NCBI GenBank assembly: GCA_963807085.1
Contig: CAWEBB010000003.1
Location: 1 to 64,000, forward strand
Direction: 5' to 3'
DNA from: JACKII01 sp963807085
GTDB taxonomy: Bacteria > Pseudomonadota > Alphaproteobacteria > Bin95
Length of the DNA stretch: 64,000 nucleotides
Both the position numbers and the translations under genes were made by a program. Shown here piece by piece: positions 1-9,202 of the stretch (position 1 is its first letter; each line of letters starts with the position of its first letter). The notes beneath the pieces were generated by a model. The model was not told the DNA's origin. It did not search any database and saw nothing but the letters and a program-made list of their open reading frames with translations.

Positions 1-950
1 GCCCGACAGAGACTACCATCGGGCTCGACATATCGAAAGACACGCTTGATGCCCAAAACCTGGAAAGCGGTGAAAGCAGGCGCTTCACCAACGATGCCGC
101 CAGGTCACAAGCGGCTGATTGCCTGGATCGGCCAGGCAACCGGCGCCAACGGGCCGGCGCGTGTGGTTTACGAGCCAACAGTCGAATCACCGGCTCGTGG
201 AGCGTGCCCTGGCCAAGGCCGGGTTCGCCCTGGTCAAGGTCAACCCGCGTCAGGCGCGCCGTTTTGTCGAGGCCGCGGGAAAACTGGCCAAGACCGACCG
301 CGCGGACGCCGCCATGCTGGCCCAGATGGGGGCGGCTCCGGCTCCCGGCGCGGCCACTGCAAAGCGACCTGCTCCATAATCTGAAAGAGTTGTTGGTCGC
401 CCGTGACGCACTGGTCCGGGACAGGACCGCCGCCAAGAACCGGGCCAAGCGGCTCACCCTGCCATTGCTGCGCCACCAGAATGCCCGGCGCCTGCAACAG
501 ATCGGCCGCCAGATCGAAGCGGTGGAAGCAGCCATCGCCGCGCTGATGGACAGCGATTCCGCTTTGGCGCAACGCTTCGCTATCCTGATCAGCATCCCCG
601 GCATCGGGGCGTCGGCGGCCTACACACTGTCAATCGAAATGCCGGAACTCGGCGATCTCGATGGAAAACAGGCCGCGAGCCTGGCCGGCCTCGCGCCGGT
701 CGCCCGCCAGTCCGGTCGTTGGACCGGCCGCGCCTTCATTCGCGGCGGCCGGTCCAATGTCCGCCAGGCGCTCTATATGCCTGCTCTCGTCGCAATCCGG
801 TACAATCCGCAACTGGAAGCGGTCTACCAACGCCTCAAGGCAGCAGGCAAGCCATCAAAAGTCGCCATCACCGCCACCATGCGCAAGCTCATCACCCTCG
901 CCAACGCTCTTCTCCGCGATGGCCGCAAATGGAGCGAAATCATCCCTTGA
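1..950 (+). pseudogene. IS110-family transposase, frameshifted
   Basis: Read across frames this is a RuvC-like DEDD transposase followed by the C-terminal Transposase_20 domain. The GLDISKDTLD stretch near position 24 supplies the first Asp, VVYEPT near 165 the Glu, and KTDRADAAMLA near 290 the last two acidic residues. Downstream come an IPGIG helix-hairpin-helix motif near 595 and the QSGRW...GGRSNVRQALYMP block near 705-780, which carries the conserved serine region. The coding frame changes three times (about 104, 185 and 345), so no intact protein can be made from this reading. The start is outside the window. The shifts may be real decay or sequencing indels, because neighbouring essential genes show the same pattern. 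Confidence 0.85.
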
Positions 951-978
951 TGATCACGGATACTCTAGCCTGTGGGCT
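1..978 (+). mobile_element. IS110-family insertion sequence, right-hand part
   Basis: The first 950 bases encode most of an IS110-type transposase and the left end lies outside the window. The right limit is placed before position 979, where the stop codon of the neighbouring cysteine desulfurase begins on the other strand, so only about 28 non-coding bases separate the transposase stop from that gene. No terminal inverted repeat was recognised, which fits IS110 elements because they usually lack them. In this family the non-coding flank of the transposase can encode a bridge RNA; the left flank is not visible here. The exact right boundary is inferred. Confidence 0.7.
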
Positions 979-2139
979 TCAACCGGCGGGCTGCAACGAC
1001 TTAACGGCCGAAATCAGCCGGTCGGCCGCGCGAAGCGCTTCGTCTTCCGTCGTCGGCCGGCCAAAGGCAACCCGAACGGTGGCTCGCGCATCCTTTTCGG
1101 ACAGCCCCAGCGCCGCCAAGACATAAGACGGCTCCACCGCGGCGGAAGAGCAGGCCGAGCCGGTGGAAAGCAACAGGTCCGGCACCGAGGCCAGCAACTC
1201 CTGCGCGTCGATCCCCGGAAAGGTCAGGTTCAGGTTGTGCGGCAGGCGATACTCCATGCTGCCGTTCACGCGGGTGGAAGGCAGCGCGTCCGTCACCCGT
1301 TCCAGAAACTCGCGCGGATGGCAGACAATCGTTCGGTATCCGCCTGCATGTCTTCCGCCGCCACCTCTGCCGCCATGCCCAGGCCGATACAGAGCGGCGC
1401 CGGCAGGGTGCCGGAGCGCATGGCCCGTTCCTGGCCGCCGCCATAGAATAATGGCTCCAGCCGCACGCGCGGACGACGGCGCACAAAAAGGACGCCGATT
1501 CCCTTGGGACCATAGATTTTATGGCCGGAAACGGACATCAGGTCGATCTGCTGCTCGCGCACATCGAGCGGGATCTTCCCGAAAGCCTGGGCCGCGTCGG
1601 TGTGAAACCAGGCCCCTCGCTCCCGGCAAAGTGCCCCGATCTCGGTGACGGGCTGCAACACGCCGATCTCGTTGTTGGCCGCCATTATGCTGACCAGGGC
1701 GGTACCCTCGGTCACCGCGGCGGCAAGCGTCTCCATATCGACCAGGCCGTCCGGTTGTACCGGCAGGATGTCGATCTCCATTCCCTCCTCGCCCAGCCGC
1801 TTGACGCTCTCCAGCACGCATTTGTGCTCGCTCGCGAGCGTCACCACATGGTTTCGCGGTTTGGGGGCGGAGCGGCGGAAGCGGCCGGCGCCCAGAATGG
1901 CCATATTGTTGGCTTCGGTCGCGCCGGAGGTGAAAATGATCTCGCGGGGCTCGGCGTTGATCAGCCGGGCTATAGCGGCGCGGGCGTTTTCGACCGCCTG
2001 CTCAACAGCGCGGCCGGCGGCGTGTTCCGCGGAATGCGGGTTGCGCGAACTGCTCCGAAAAATAGGGCAGCATCACCTCAAGCACCCGCGGGTCGCAGGG
2101 CGTCGTCGCCTGATAGTCGAGATAGATAGGAGCGTTCAT
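979..2139 (-). CDS. iscS: cysteine desulfurase IscS, two frameshifts as read
   Basis: PLP-dependent cysteine desulfurase, which takes sulfur from cysteine for Fe-S cluster assembly. The ATG at 2139 gives MNAPIYLDYQATTPCDPRV, a typical IscS N-terminus. Conserved blocks follow: FTSGATEANN, the substrate region ASEHKC, the PLP-lysine motif SGHKIYGPKG, RSGTLPAPLCIGLG, and the catalytic-cysteine loop STGSACSS near the C-terminus. The frame changes near 2045 (after YFSEQFA, before HSAEHAAGRA) and near 1310 (before ERVTDALP). Every conserved block is present in one frame or another, so the gene is probably intact in the organism. It lies immediately downstream of a second desulfurase on the same strand. 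In many alphaproteobacteria sufBCD follow; here an IS110 element occupies that place. Confidence 0.9.
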
Positions 2140-2183
2140 GGTGTTCCAGAGATAAGGTGGGGTGCAGCCGATGTCACCCGTGC

Positions 2184-3303
2184 TCAAGCCGCATTTTTGC
2201 GGGTGTACAGATGCTTCCACCGGTCCGCAAAGGCATCAATTTCGGCTTGTGTCGTGCCGCTGCCGATGCTGACGCGGATCGCGCAGCGCGCAAACTCATC
2301 GGCTACACCCATCGCGGCTAGCACCGGGCTCGCCTGCACCTTGCCGCTGGAGCAGGCCGCGCCGGCACTGACACAAAAGCCCGCCAGGTCGAATGCCATC
2401 ACCTGCGTCTCCGCCGGAACGCCGGGCATGGCGATACAGGCGGTGTTGGCGAGGCGGGGCGTGCTGTTGCCGAAGACCACCGCGCCGGCGGATGCCAATT
2501 CCGCCTCCAGCCCATCGCGCAGGCCGGCCTGCCGCGCCTGATCCGTCAGGTCGCCGGGTATGGCGGCCAGCGCCGCACCGAACCCGGCAATACCGGCAAG
2601 ATTCTCCGTGCCGGGCCGCCGTCCCTGCTCCTGTCCGCCCGCCGCGCGGTCGGCAGCGAGGGGCAAGCCCGGCCGCAGGATTAACGCGCCGACACCGGCA
2701 GGCCCGCCGATCTTGTGGGCGGAGACCGTCAACAGGTCCGCGCCCAATTCCCCCATATCGATTGGCGCCTTGGCCAAGCCCTGCACCGCATCGCAGTGCA
2801 ACAGCGCCCGCGCCGCATGCGCCATTTCCACTGCCTCGGCGACCGGCTGCAGAGATTCCGGTTTCGTTGTTGGCGAACATGACGGAAACCAGGGTGCCTT
2901 GCCGCTCTTCGTCAGGGATATCTGCCAGCGCTCGCTCAAGCGCGGCAAGGTCGAGACGGCCGTCACGGTCAACAGGCAGTACCAATTCCGGTCGGCAATG
3001 GGCCGCGACGGACGCGTGCTCCACCGCGCTGGCTAGCAAGCACTGGCGGCCGGTCCCGGCGAGCGCCAGCCGGTTCGCCTCCGTGCCGCCGCTGGTGAAA
3101 ACGATGTCTTGCGGACGCGCGCCCACGTGGTCCGCCAACAGCGCCCGCGCGTCCTCCACCACCCGCCGGGCGTTCCGGCCGGAACGATGAACTGACGAGG
3201 GGTTTCCGCCCAAATTCAACGCGGCGACCATCGCCTCGGCCACGCCCGGTTTGACCGGTGCGGTCGCATTGTAGTCAAGATAGATCGCGTCGGCGCTACA
3301 CAT
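2184..3303 (-). CDS. cysteine desulfurase family protein (NifS-like), one frameshift as read
   Basis: A second class-V aminotransferase-fold cysteine desulfurase of about 370 residues. It begins at ATG 3303 (a GTG at 3306 is also possible) with a YLDYNATAP motif. It has FTSGGTEANRLAL, the PLP-lysine motif SAHKIGGPAGVGAL and the active-site cysteine loop SAGAACSSGK. One extra base near 2852 breaks the frame just after FANNETG; removing it restores NETGILQPVAEA. It is more divergent from canonical IscS than the gene 45 bases downstream. The pair probably forms one transcription unit starting in the AT-rich gap at 3304-3476. The paired layout is typical upstream of alphaproteobacterial suf genes. 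Which of the two supplies SufB or IscU cannot be told from sequence. Confidence 0.85.
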
Positions 3304-3476
3304 CACACTTCAAACGGCAGAAACCGATAACGAATTCAAGTGATTCTTTCGTCATACGTGCTATATAAAATACCCAACGTCGCGCAAACTGCTTAATCCC
3401 GTATTAAAAAGGCGGCGGCGACTGTCCAACATAGTCCGACAAAGACTAGGCGTTAGAGGAACAAGAGCAACATCCT
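3304..3476. promoter_or_regulatory. divergent promoter region, desulfurases / hydrolase
   Basis: This 173-base gap separates the minus-strand desulfurases from the plus-strand hydrolase and is clearly more AT-rich than its surroundings (for example the tract around 3358-3370 and the A-rich run near 3405). Promoters for both directions are inferred. An inverted repeat TAGTC-N7-GACTA lies at 3432-3448, and an AAGAG ribosome-binding sequence precedes the hydrolase ATG. No recognised IscR or Fur operator was seen. Confidence 0.45.
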
Positions 3477-4133
3477 ATGCCTGAGGTAATCTTCAATGGA
3501 CCCGACGGCCGCTTGGAAGGCCGTTATCATCACACCCCGGATCCCACAGGTCCGCTCGCCGTGATCCTGCACCCGCACCCGCAGCACGGCGGCAGCATGA
3601 ACAACCGGGTCGTATACGAGCTGTTTCAGATCTTCAAGAAACGCAATTTCTCGGTGCTACGCTTCAACTTCCGCGGCGTCGGCCGCAGCCAGGGCACCTA
3701 TGGCCGCGGCGAAGGGGAGCTTTCGGATGCCGCGGCGGCGCTCGACTGGATGCAGACGCTGAAGCCGGATGCGAAAGACGTTTGGGTTTCCGGCTACTCC
3801 TTCGGCGCCTGGATCGGCATGCAACTGCTGATGCGGCGGCCGGAAATCGGCGGCTTTTTCTCCATCGGCGCGCCCGCCAACCTGTACGACTTCTCGTTCC
3901 TGGCCCCCTGTCCGTCTTCCGGTCTGTTCCTGCATGCCGGCCAGGACGAGATCGTGACGGAAGACGCCGTGAAGAAGCTGGTGGAGAAGCTGCGCGCCCA
4001 GCGAGGCATCTCTATCGACTATGAGCGGGTGCCGGGCGCGACCCACACCTTCGGCACGCATCTGGAGCAGATGACCAAGGCGGTCGAAAAATACCTGGAC
4101 CGTCGCATGGCGGAAGCCGTCGAAGCGGCTTAG
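3477..4133 (+). CDS. alpha/beta hydrolase, suf-associated type
   Basis: A 218-residue cytosolic alpha/beta hydrolase (COG2945-like). The oxyanion-region motif HPHPQHGG is at residues 32-39, the nucleophile elbow is GYSFGA with Ser108, and the likely acid is Asp157 with His190 in GATHTFG completing the triad. No signal peptide is seen. The substrate is unknown. Close relatives commonly sit next to iscS and suf genes in alphaproteobacteria, as here, where it is divergent from two desulfurases. Its last 4 bases overlap the 3' end of the convergent anmK gene. Confidence 0.85.
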   Translation: MPEVIFNGPDGRLEGRYHHTPDPTGPLAVILHPHPQHGGSMNNRVVYELFQIFKKRNFSVLRFNFRGVGRSQGTYGRGEGELSDAAAALDWMQTLKPDAKDVWVSGYSFGAWIGMQLLMRRPEIGGFFSIGAPANLYDFSFLAPCPSSGLFLHAGQDEIVTEDAVKKLVEKLRAQRGISIDYERVPGATHTFGTHLEQMTKAVEKYLDRRMAEAVEAA

Positions 4134-5230
4134 GGCAAATAGAGCCTGCCGCCGCTCATCCGCTTCGGCGCGCCAGTCGTGCCGGGAAAGCTGAGCGGCA
4201 GTCCTCTAGCCGACCGCGCTGCGAGGTAGGCAAAAGCCTCTGCCTCCAGCGCGTCGCCGTTTTTCCCGATGGCCTCGACAGGCTCGACGGGCACGCCGAG
4301 GCGCTCGCGCAATGCCTGCATCAGCCCCGGATTGTGCCGGCCGCCGCCGCCGACGAACCAGGCGCGCGGCGCATCCGGCACATGAGCGAGGGCCGCCGCC
4401 ACACTTTCCGCCGTGAAGGCCACCAGCGTTGCCGCACCGTCGGCCGGCGACAAATGGCTCACCGCGCTCAACCCGAAGTCCAACCGGTCCAGCGATTTCG
4501 GCGGCTTGCGGAGGAAATAGGGCGAAGCGAGCATCTGTTGCAACACTGCATCATCCACGGCACCAGAGCGCGCCAATGCCCCGCCCTCGTCCAACGGCCT
4601 GCCGGTATGGCGAAGCGCCCATTCGTCCAGCAGCATATTGGCCGGGCCGGTGTCGAAGGCGATCAAATCGTCCGCCCGCTCGCCGATCCAGGTGACGTTG
4701 GCGACGCCGCCCAGGTTGAGAAAGGCGCAAGGCCGGGGTGCCTCCCCAGCCAATGCCCGATGATAGACCGGCGCGAGCGGCGCGCCCTCGCCACCCGCCG
4801 CCACGTCCGCCAGGCGCAGATCGCCCACGACCGGCAGCCCGATGGCTCGCGCGAGCCGGGCCGCATCGCCCAACTGCCAGGTTCGCCCCTCCGCCGGGCG
4901 ATGCACCACCGTGTGGCCGTGGAAACCGACCAACGCGACCTCCGCGGCGGCGCTGCCGGCCTCCGCCATCAGCACCCGCACCGCCGCCGCATGCAGGTCC
5001 GTCAACTCGGCCTCCAGCGCCGGGGCCTTTTGCTCCGGCGCTTGCAGCGCGTCGGCCATGCGGGCGCGGAAAGCGGCGGGATAGGGCCGGAAGACGAACC
5101 CGCGTGGCTCGGCGATGCCCTCGCCATCGGTCCAGAGCAATGCTGCGTCCACGCCGTCGATCGAGGTGCCGCTCATCAGGCCGATAACCAGGCAGGGGAA
5201 AGTGAAGACCGGGGAAGATTGTTCCATCAT
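4130..5230 (-). CDS. anmK: anhydro-N-acetylmuramic acid kinase AnmK
   Basis: AnmK phosphorylates 1,6-anhydro-MurNAc with hydrolytic ring opening during recycling of cell-wall muropeptides. The diagnostic N-terminal motif GLMSGTSIDGVDAAL is present, followed by GFHGHTVVHRP, the FDTGPANMLLDEW segment and the FVGGGGRHNPGLM nucleotide-binding segment, all typical of the family. With a start at ATG 5230 the protein is 366 residues; ATGs at 5227 and 5239 and a longer start at 5281 are possible, and no strong ribosome-binding site decides between them. It is divergent from tyrS, as is common in proteobacteria. Confidence 0.92.
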   Translation of the reverse strand: MMEQSSPVFTFPCLVIGLMSGTSIDGVDAALLWTDGEGIAEPRGFVFRPYPAAFRARMADALQAPEQKAPALEAELTDLHAAAVRVLMAEAGSAAAEVALVGFHGHTVVHRPAEGRTWQLGDAARLARAIGLPVVGDLRLADVAAGGEGAPLAPVYHRALAGEAPRPCAFLNLGGVANVTWIGERADDLIAFDTGPANMLLDEWALRHTGRPLDEGGALARSGAVDDAVLQQMLASPYFLRKPPKSLDRLDFGLSAVSHLSPADGAATLVAFTAESVAAALAHVPDAPRAWFVGGGGRHNPGLMQALRERLGVPVEPVEAIGKNGDALEAEAFAYLAARSARGLPLSFPGTTGAPKRMSGGRLYLP

Positions 5231-5280
5231 GGCCGTCATGCTACATGGCCGGCTTCGCCCTGCAACAGGCAGCCACTGCA

Positions 5281-6523
5281 ATGCCCCGTTCGGATTTCCT
5301 CGCCGCGCTGACGGAGCGCGGATTTATTCACCAGTGCACCGACCTCGACAGCCTGGATGCGCTCTCTGCAAAAGGGTCGATCCGCGGCTATATCGGCTTT
5401 GACTGCACCGCCGATTCGCTGCATGTCGGCCATCTGGTTTCCATCATGATGCTGCGCTGGATGCAGAAAACCGGCAACCAGCCCATCGTCCTGATGGGGG
5501 GCGGCACCACCAAGATCGGCGATCCGTCGGGCCGCGACGAGACCCGGCAACTGCTGACCCATGACGATATCCAGGTGAACAAAGCCGGCATCTTCAAGGT
5601 GTTCGAGCGCTTTCTGAGCTTCGGCGACGATGCCGCCATCATGGTCGGATAACGACGAATGGCTGAGCGAGCTGAAATACATCCCGCTGCTGCGCGAAGT
5701 GGGCCGGCATTTCACGCGTGAACCGCATGCTGACCATGGACAGCGTGAGCATGCGACTGGAGCGCGAACAGCCGCTGACCTTCCTCGAATTCAACTACAT
5801 GATCCTGCAAAGCTATGACTTTGTGGAACTGTCCAAGCGATATGGCTGCCGTCTGCAGATGGGCGGCAGCGACCAGTGGGGCAAATCGTTTCCGGCGTCG
5901 AGTTGGGACGCCGGCTGGAGCAGCCGCAGCTCTTCGGCCTGACCACGCCGCTGATCACCACCGCCGACGGCGACAAGATGGGCAAGTCGGTGGGTGGCGC
6001 GATCTGGCTGAACGAGGACCGGCTGCCGGTCTATGACTACTGGCAGTTCTGGCGCAACACGCTGGACGCGGACGTGGGTAGGTTCATGAAGCTGTTCACC
6101 GAACTGCCGCTCGACGAAATCGCCCGGCTGGAAGCGCTGGAAGGCGCGGAGGTTAACGAGGCGAAGAAGGTGCTCGCGACCGAAGCCACCGCCCTGTTGC
6201 ACGGCCGCGCCAAGGCAGAGGAGGCCGCCGAAACCGCCCGGCGCACGTTCGAGGAAGGCGCGCAGGCCGAAGGATTGCCGACGATCGAGATGCGGGCGGC
6301 GGAGTTGGAGACCGGTGTCGCCGCCTACGATCTGCTCAAGCGGGCCGGCCTCGCGACCAGCAATGGCGATGCAAGGCGGCTGGTGCGCGGTGGCGGTGCG
6401 CGGCTGAACGATGTGGCCCTGAAGGATGAGAACCGGACGATTGGCTCCGCCGATCTGACGGATGGAGGCACGCTCAAACTCTCCGCCGGGCGCAAACGGC
6501 ACGTGCTGGTGAAGCCGGTCTGA
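5281..6523 (+). CDS. tyrS: tyrosyl-tRNA synthetase, three frameshifts as read
   Basis: Class I aminoacyl-tRNA synthetase charging tRNA-Tyr, with a C-terminal S4 RNA-binding domain. The HIGH-equivalent LHVGHLVS is in GFDCTADSLHVGHLVS, the tyrosine-binding region is FLEFNYMILQSYDFVEL, the KMSKS loop is DKMGKSVGG, and the S4 domain is recognisable from about 6330 (GLATSNGDARRLVRGGG). Three indels break it: an extra G at 5647-5648 (V-D-N-D-E-W expected), an extra C at 5715 (HFSVNRML expected), and a missing T near 5884 (QWGNIVSGVELGRR expected). Repairing each gives a full-length TyrS of about 413 residues. Because the gene is essential and every motif is conserved, sequencing or assembly error is the best explanation. 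Confidence 0.95.
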
Positions 6524-6535
6524 GGGATTTGTGTC

Positions 6536-6640
6536 CCGCGTTCCCGGCTTGACCAGGGACCCTGACCGGAGAGCCAAACTCCAAGCACTTCGCTTGTGTG
6601 AAGCTCTGAACGCATGGGCTCCCACTTGCGCGGCAGAGGA
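6536..6640. repeat. degenerate intergenic repeat
   Basis: The gap after tyrS carries a segment resembling dispersed intergenic repeats of alphaproteobacteria, with a CCCGGCTTGACCAGGGACCC-like core at about 6542-6561 and a GGGCTCCCACTTGCGCGG-like end near 6612-6631. It contains no plausible gene. Assignment rests on resemblance only; a genome-wide copy count is needed to confirm it is repeated. Confidence 0.35.
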
Positions 6641-6662
6641 GCCCCCCAGTTTCGAAACCGCG

Positions 6663-7129
6663 CTAAGTCGAACAGCCCTGAACCTGATCGTAATAAACGA
6701 CCAAATTGCCCAGCGATTGCGCTTGCGCTTCCATCAGCCCGCCGCCTTCCAGTTCATTGCGGATGTGATCGACATATTGCCTCAAGGTCGGCAGCTTGCC
6801 GCCGAACGCCGAAAACCGGAGGTCGAAATGCGCACGTTCGAACAGCGCCATTATATTGGTCAAGGCGACGTAAGTGCACCCCGGCGAGTAATTTCCATAA
6901 AGCCCGGTGTCTTTGGCAACGTCTGCCTGCAACTCCATCTGGACCTGATCATTAATTTGCTTGAACAGAGACTTACAGGGCTTGTTCTTCATTTTGTTGA
7001 AATCATAGCACTCATACGCCTTTTCCAGCGTCGCCATATCAACCTTCTTCATGTCCTGGAATTGGGCGGAAGCAGGGCTTGTCCAAAGAAAAAAACACAC
7101 CCGATCCCAATGATCGTTCGCCGAAGCAT
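6663..7129 (-). CDS. small exported cysteine-containing protein, frameshifted at a T run
   Basis: No family was recognised. A well-placed ribosome-binding sequence (GGGGAGAG) precedes ATG 7129, which starts MLRRTIIGIGCVFF. The A run at 7089-7095 (T run on the coding strand) is one base short; adding one base joins this to LWTSPASAQFQDM, giving a good Sec signal peptide with cleavage after ASA. The mature part of about 130 residues has four cysteines (YECYDF, KPCKSL, PGCTYV, QGCST), which could form two periplasmic disulfides. It stands alone between tyrS and the TRAP operon. The function is unknown. Confidence 0.6.
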
Positions 7130-7415
7130 CGATTTCTCTCCCCGAACCGGTTGTTTTTGCTGCGTCATGAAGCCTCCGATTTTACGCATGAGCCTCAGCG
7201 CGCTCAACTGCCTTTTGCCTCGCGACGGCAGCGGCGGTGAGCGCTTTCCGCCAACCGACGAAGATCGTGGAAGCCGCCCAGGCCGACGGGCCCCGCCTTT
7301 GTCATTCTTCCTTCATTCTTCATTGTGTCACTAACCGGCTCGGCTTAGGTTGCGCGCCTCTTAGATCAATGGCTCAATATAAAGAGCCGTGAATACAAGA
7401 ATGAAGGAGACACCC

Positions 7416-8501
7416 ATGGAACGCCGAGATTTTCTGAAAGGTGCGACGATCGCCGCGGGGGCCGCCGCCGCAGGCACACTCGCCGCGCCCGCCATCGCCC
7501 AGGGTAAGCGCGAGTTGCGCCTGGTGATGTCTTGGCCGATCAATTTTCCGGGTCTCGGCACGTCCTCGGTGCGGATGTCCAAGCGCATCACGCAATTGTC
7601 CGAAGGCAAGCTGACGATCAAGCCTTACGGCGCCGGTGAACTCGTGCCTGCCTTTCAGGTGTTCGATGCCGTATCGGCGGGCGATGCCGACATCTATCAC
7701 TCCGCCGACTATTACTTTCAGGGCAAGTCGCAGGCATTTAACTTCATGACCGCCGTCCCGTTCGGCATGACGGGCTTGGAGCAATACGCCTGGATCTACT
7801 ATGGCGGCGGCCAGGAGTTGTGGGACGAGTTGTCTGCTGGCTTCAATCTGAAGGCGCTTCCCGTGGCGTCCACCGGCACGCAAATGGGCGGCTGGTTCCG
7901 CAAGGAAATTAACAACGTCGACGACCTGCAAGGGCTGAAAATGCGGATGCCGGGCCTGGGCGGCGAGGTCTTGCGGGCGGTGGGCGCGACACCGGTCAAC
8001 CTGCCGGGCGGTGAAATTTTCCCCGCGCTGCAATCTGGCGCGATCGACGCGACCGAATGGGTCGGCCCGTGGCACGATCTGGCGTTCGGCTTCTACAAGA
8101 TCACCAAGAATTATTACTATCCGGGCTGGCATGAACCATGCGCCGTTGGCTCGCTCGGCTTCAACAAAGACCTCTGGGAAAGCTTTACCGACGATCAGCG
8201 GCTGATGCTCGAAGCGGTCGTCAGCGCCGAAGCGCAAATCCAAACGGCCGAGTACAATGCCCGCAATCAGGACGCCCTCAACACCCTGATCGATAAGCAC
8301 GGGGTGAAGCTGCATCGTTTCAGCGACGAATTGCTGACGCGCTTTAGCGAAGCCTCGGCCGATGTCATCAGCCAACTGGCGAATGCGGATGAGATGACCA
8401 AGCGCGTCTATGACAGCTATTCCGCCTATCAGAAAAAGGCGATGGCCTGGGCCGAGACGAGCGAGCAGGGCTTTATGAACGCACGCGCCCTGCGCAGCTG
8501 A
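7416..8501 (+). CDS. TRAP transporter substrate-binding protein (DctP/TakP type)
   Basis: Periplasmic binding protein of a tripartite ATP-independent transporter. The start at ATG 7416 is chosen because AAGGAGA lies just upstream and it begins directly with a twin-arginine signal, MERRDFLKG followed by an Ala-rich stretch ending APAIAQ. The mature domain has the family blocks VMSWPINFPGLGTSS, GEIFPALQSGAIDATEWVGPW and YYYPGWHEP, which resemble the TakP/FcbT1 subgroup used for keto acids, lactate or aromatic acids. At 361 residues it is the usual length. It is the first gene of dctP-dctQ-dctM. The real ligand is not determined by the sequence. Confidence 0.9.
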   Translation: MERRDFLKGATIAAGAAAAGTLAAPAIAQGKRELRLVMSWPINFPGLGTSSVRMSKRITQLSEGKLTIKPYGAGELVPAFQVFDAVSAGDADIYHSADYYFQGKSQAFNFMTAVPFGMTGLEQYAWIYYGGGQELWDELSAGFNLKALPVASTGTQMGGWFRKEINNVDDLQGLKMRMPGLGGEVLRAVGATPVNLPGGEIFPALQSGAIDATEWVGPWHDLAFGFYKITKNYYYPGWHEPCAVGSLGFNKDLWESFTDDQRLMLEAVVSAEAQIQTAEYNARNQDALNTLIDKHGVKLHRFSDELLTRFSEASADVISQLANADEMTKRVYDSYSAYQKKAMAWAETSEQGFMNARALRS

Positions 8502-8540
8502 TCCGTCCGCAATCTATTGACGGCGCGAGCAATCGCCTCA

Positions 8541-8643
8541 CGCCGTCATCGCGGGCCGCCCGGCGAAGCAATTCAGGTAAGGCGATCCTGATCCGCCGCT
8601 GCCTGACGTATCGTGGGGCGGCTTCGCCGCCTGGCAATGACGG
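8541..8643. repeat. palindromic intergenic repeat (REP-like)
   Basis: The gap between dctP and dctQ holds an imperfect inverted repeat. The left arm starts CCGTCATCGCGGGC and includes CGAAGCAATTCAGG; the right arm ends GGCAATGACGG, the reverse complement of the left edge with one change. It is like dispersed CGTCATTGCGAG-type elements of proteobacteria. In this position it could stabilise the dctP message so that binding protein exceeds permease. Confidence 0.5.
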
Positions 8644-8653
8644 AATTCCGCCT

Positions 8654-9202
8654 ATGCTCTCCACTCTCATCCGCGCCATCGACAGTATGAACGAGCATAT
8701 CGGCCGGCTTGTCTCCTGGCTGGCATTGTTCATGGTGCTGATGCAATTCGCTGTCGTGCTGATGCGTTATGTATTCGGCATCGGTTGGATTTGGGCGCAG
8801 GAGAGCATTATTTACATGCACGCCGTCGTCTTCCTGATCGCAGCCGGATATACGCTCCGGCATAACGGCCATGTGCGGGTCGATATTTTCTACAGCGGGA
8901 TGAGCGAAAGAGCGAAGGCGGTCGTGGATATTGTCGGCGGGCTGATTTTTTTGCTGCCGGTGTGTGCCGTGATCGCGTGGTCGTCTTCCGGCTTCGTGAC
9001 GAGCGCCTGGAGCATTTTTGAAGGCTCGCCCGAGGGAAACCAGGGCATTCCCGGCGTCTATCTGCTGAAAACCTTGATTCTGGTATTCTGTGCGCTGGTC
9101 GCGTTGCAGGGGCTGGCGCTGATGGCGCGGTCCCTGCTGATCCTGGCTGGGGCAAAGCCGCCGCCGGGGCCGAAATCCGACATGCAGGGAGAAGGCGTAT
9201 GA
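8654..9202 (+). CDS. TRAP transporter small permease (DctQ)
   Basis: Small membrane subunit of the TRAP transporter, 182 residues with four predicted membrane helices (about residues 17-38, 53-72, 92-113 and 135-160). The block FGIGWIWAQESIIYMHAVVFL and the following HVRVDIFY segment are typical of DctQ. The stop codon overlaps the start of dctM in an ATGA arrangement, so the two are translationally coupled. It partners the binding protein upstream and the large permease downstream in the inner membrane. Confidence 0.9.
   Translation: MLSTLIRAIDSMNEHIGRLVSWLALFMVLMQFAVVLMRYVFGIGWIWAQESIIYMHAVVFLIAAGYTLRHNGHVRVDIFYSGMSERAKAVVDIVGGLIFLLPVCAVIAWSSSGFVTSAWSIFEGSPEGNQGIPGVYLLKTLILVFCALVALQGLALMARSLLILAGAKPPPGPKSDMQGEGV

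Noticed and set aside
3432..3448. TAGTC/GACTA repeat as an IscR binding site
   Set aside because: IscR type-1 sites have GACT before AGTC; here the order is reversed, so only a weak unknown-operator note is kept.
5281..6523. Programmed frameshifting in tyrS
   Set aside because: No slippery heptamer or structure is seen, three shifts in mixed directions would be needed, and single-base repairs restore the consensus.
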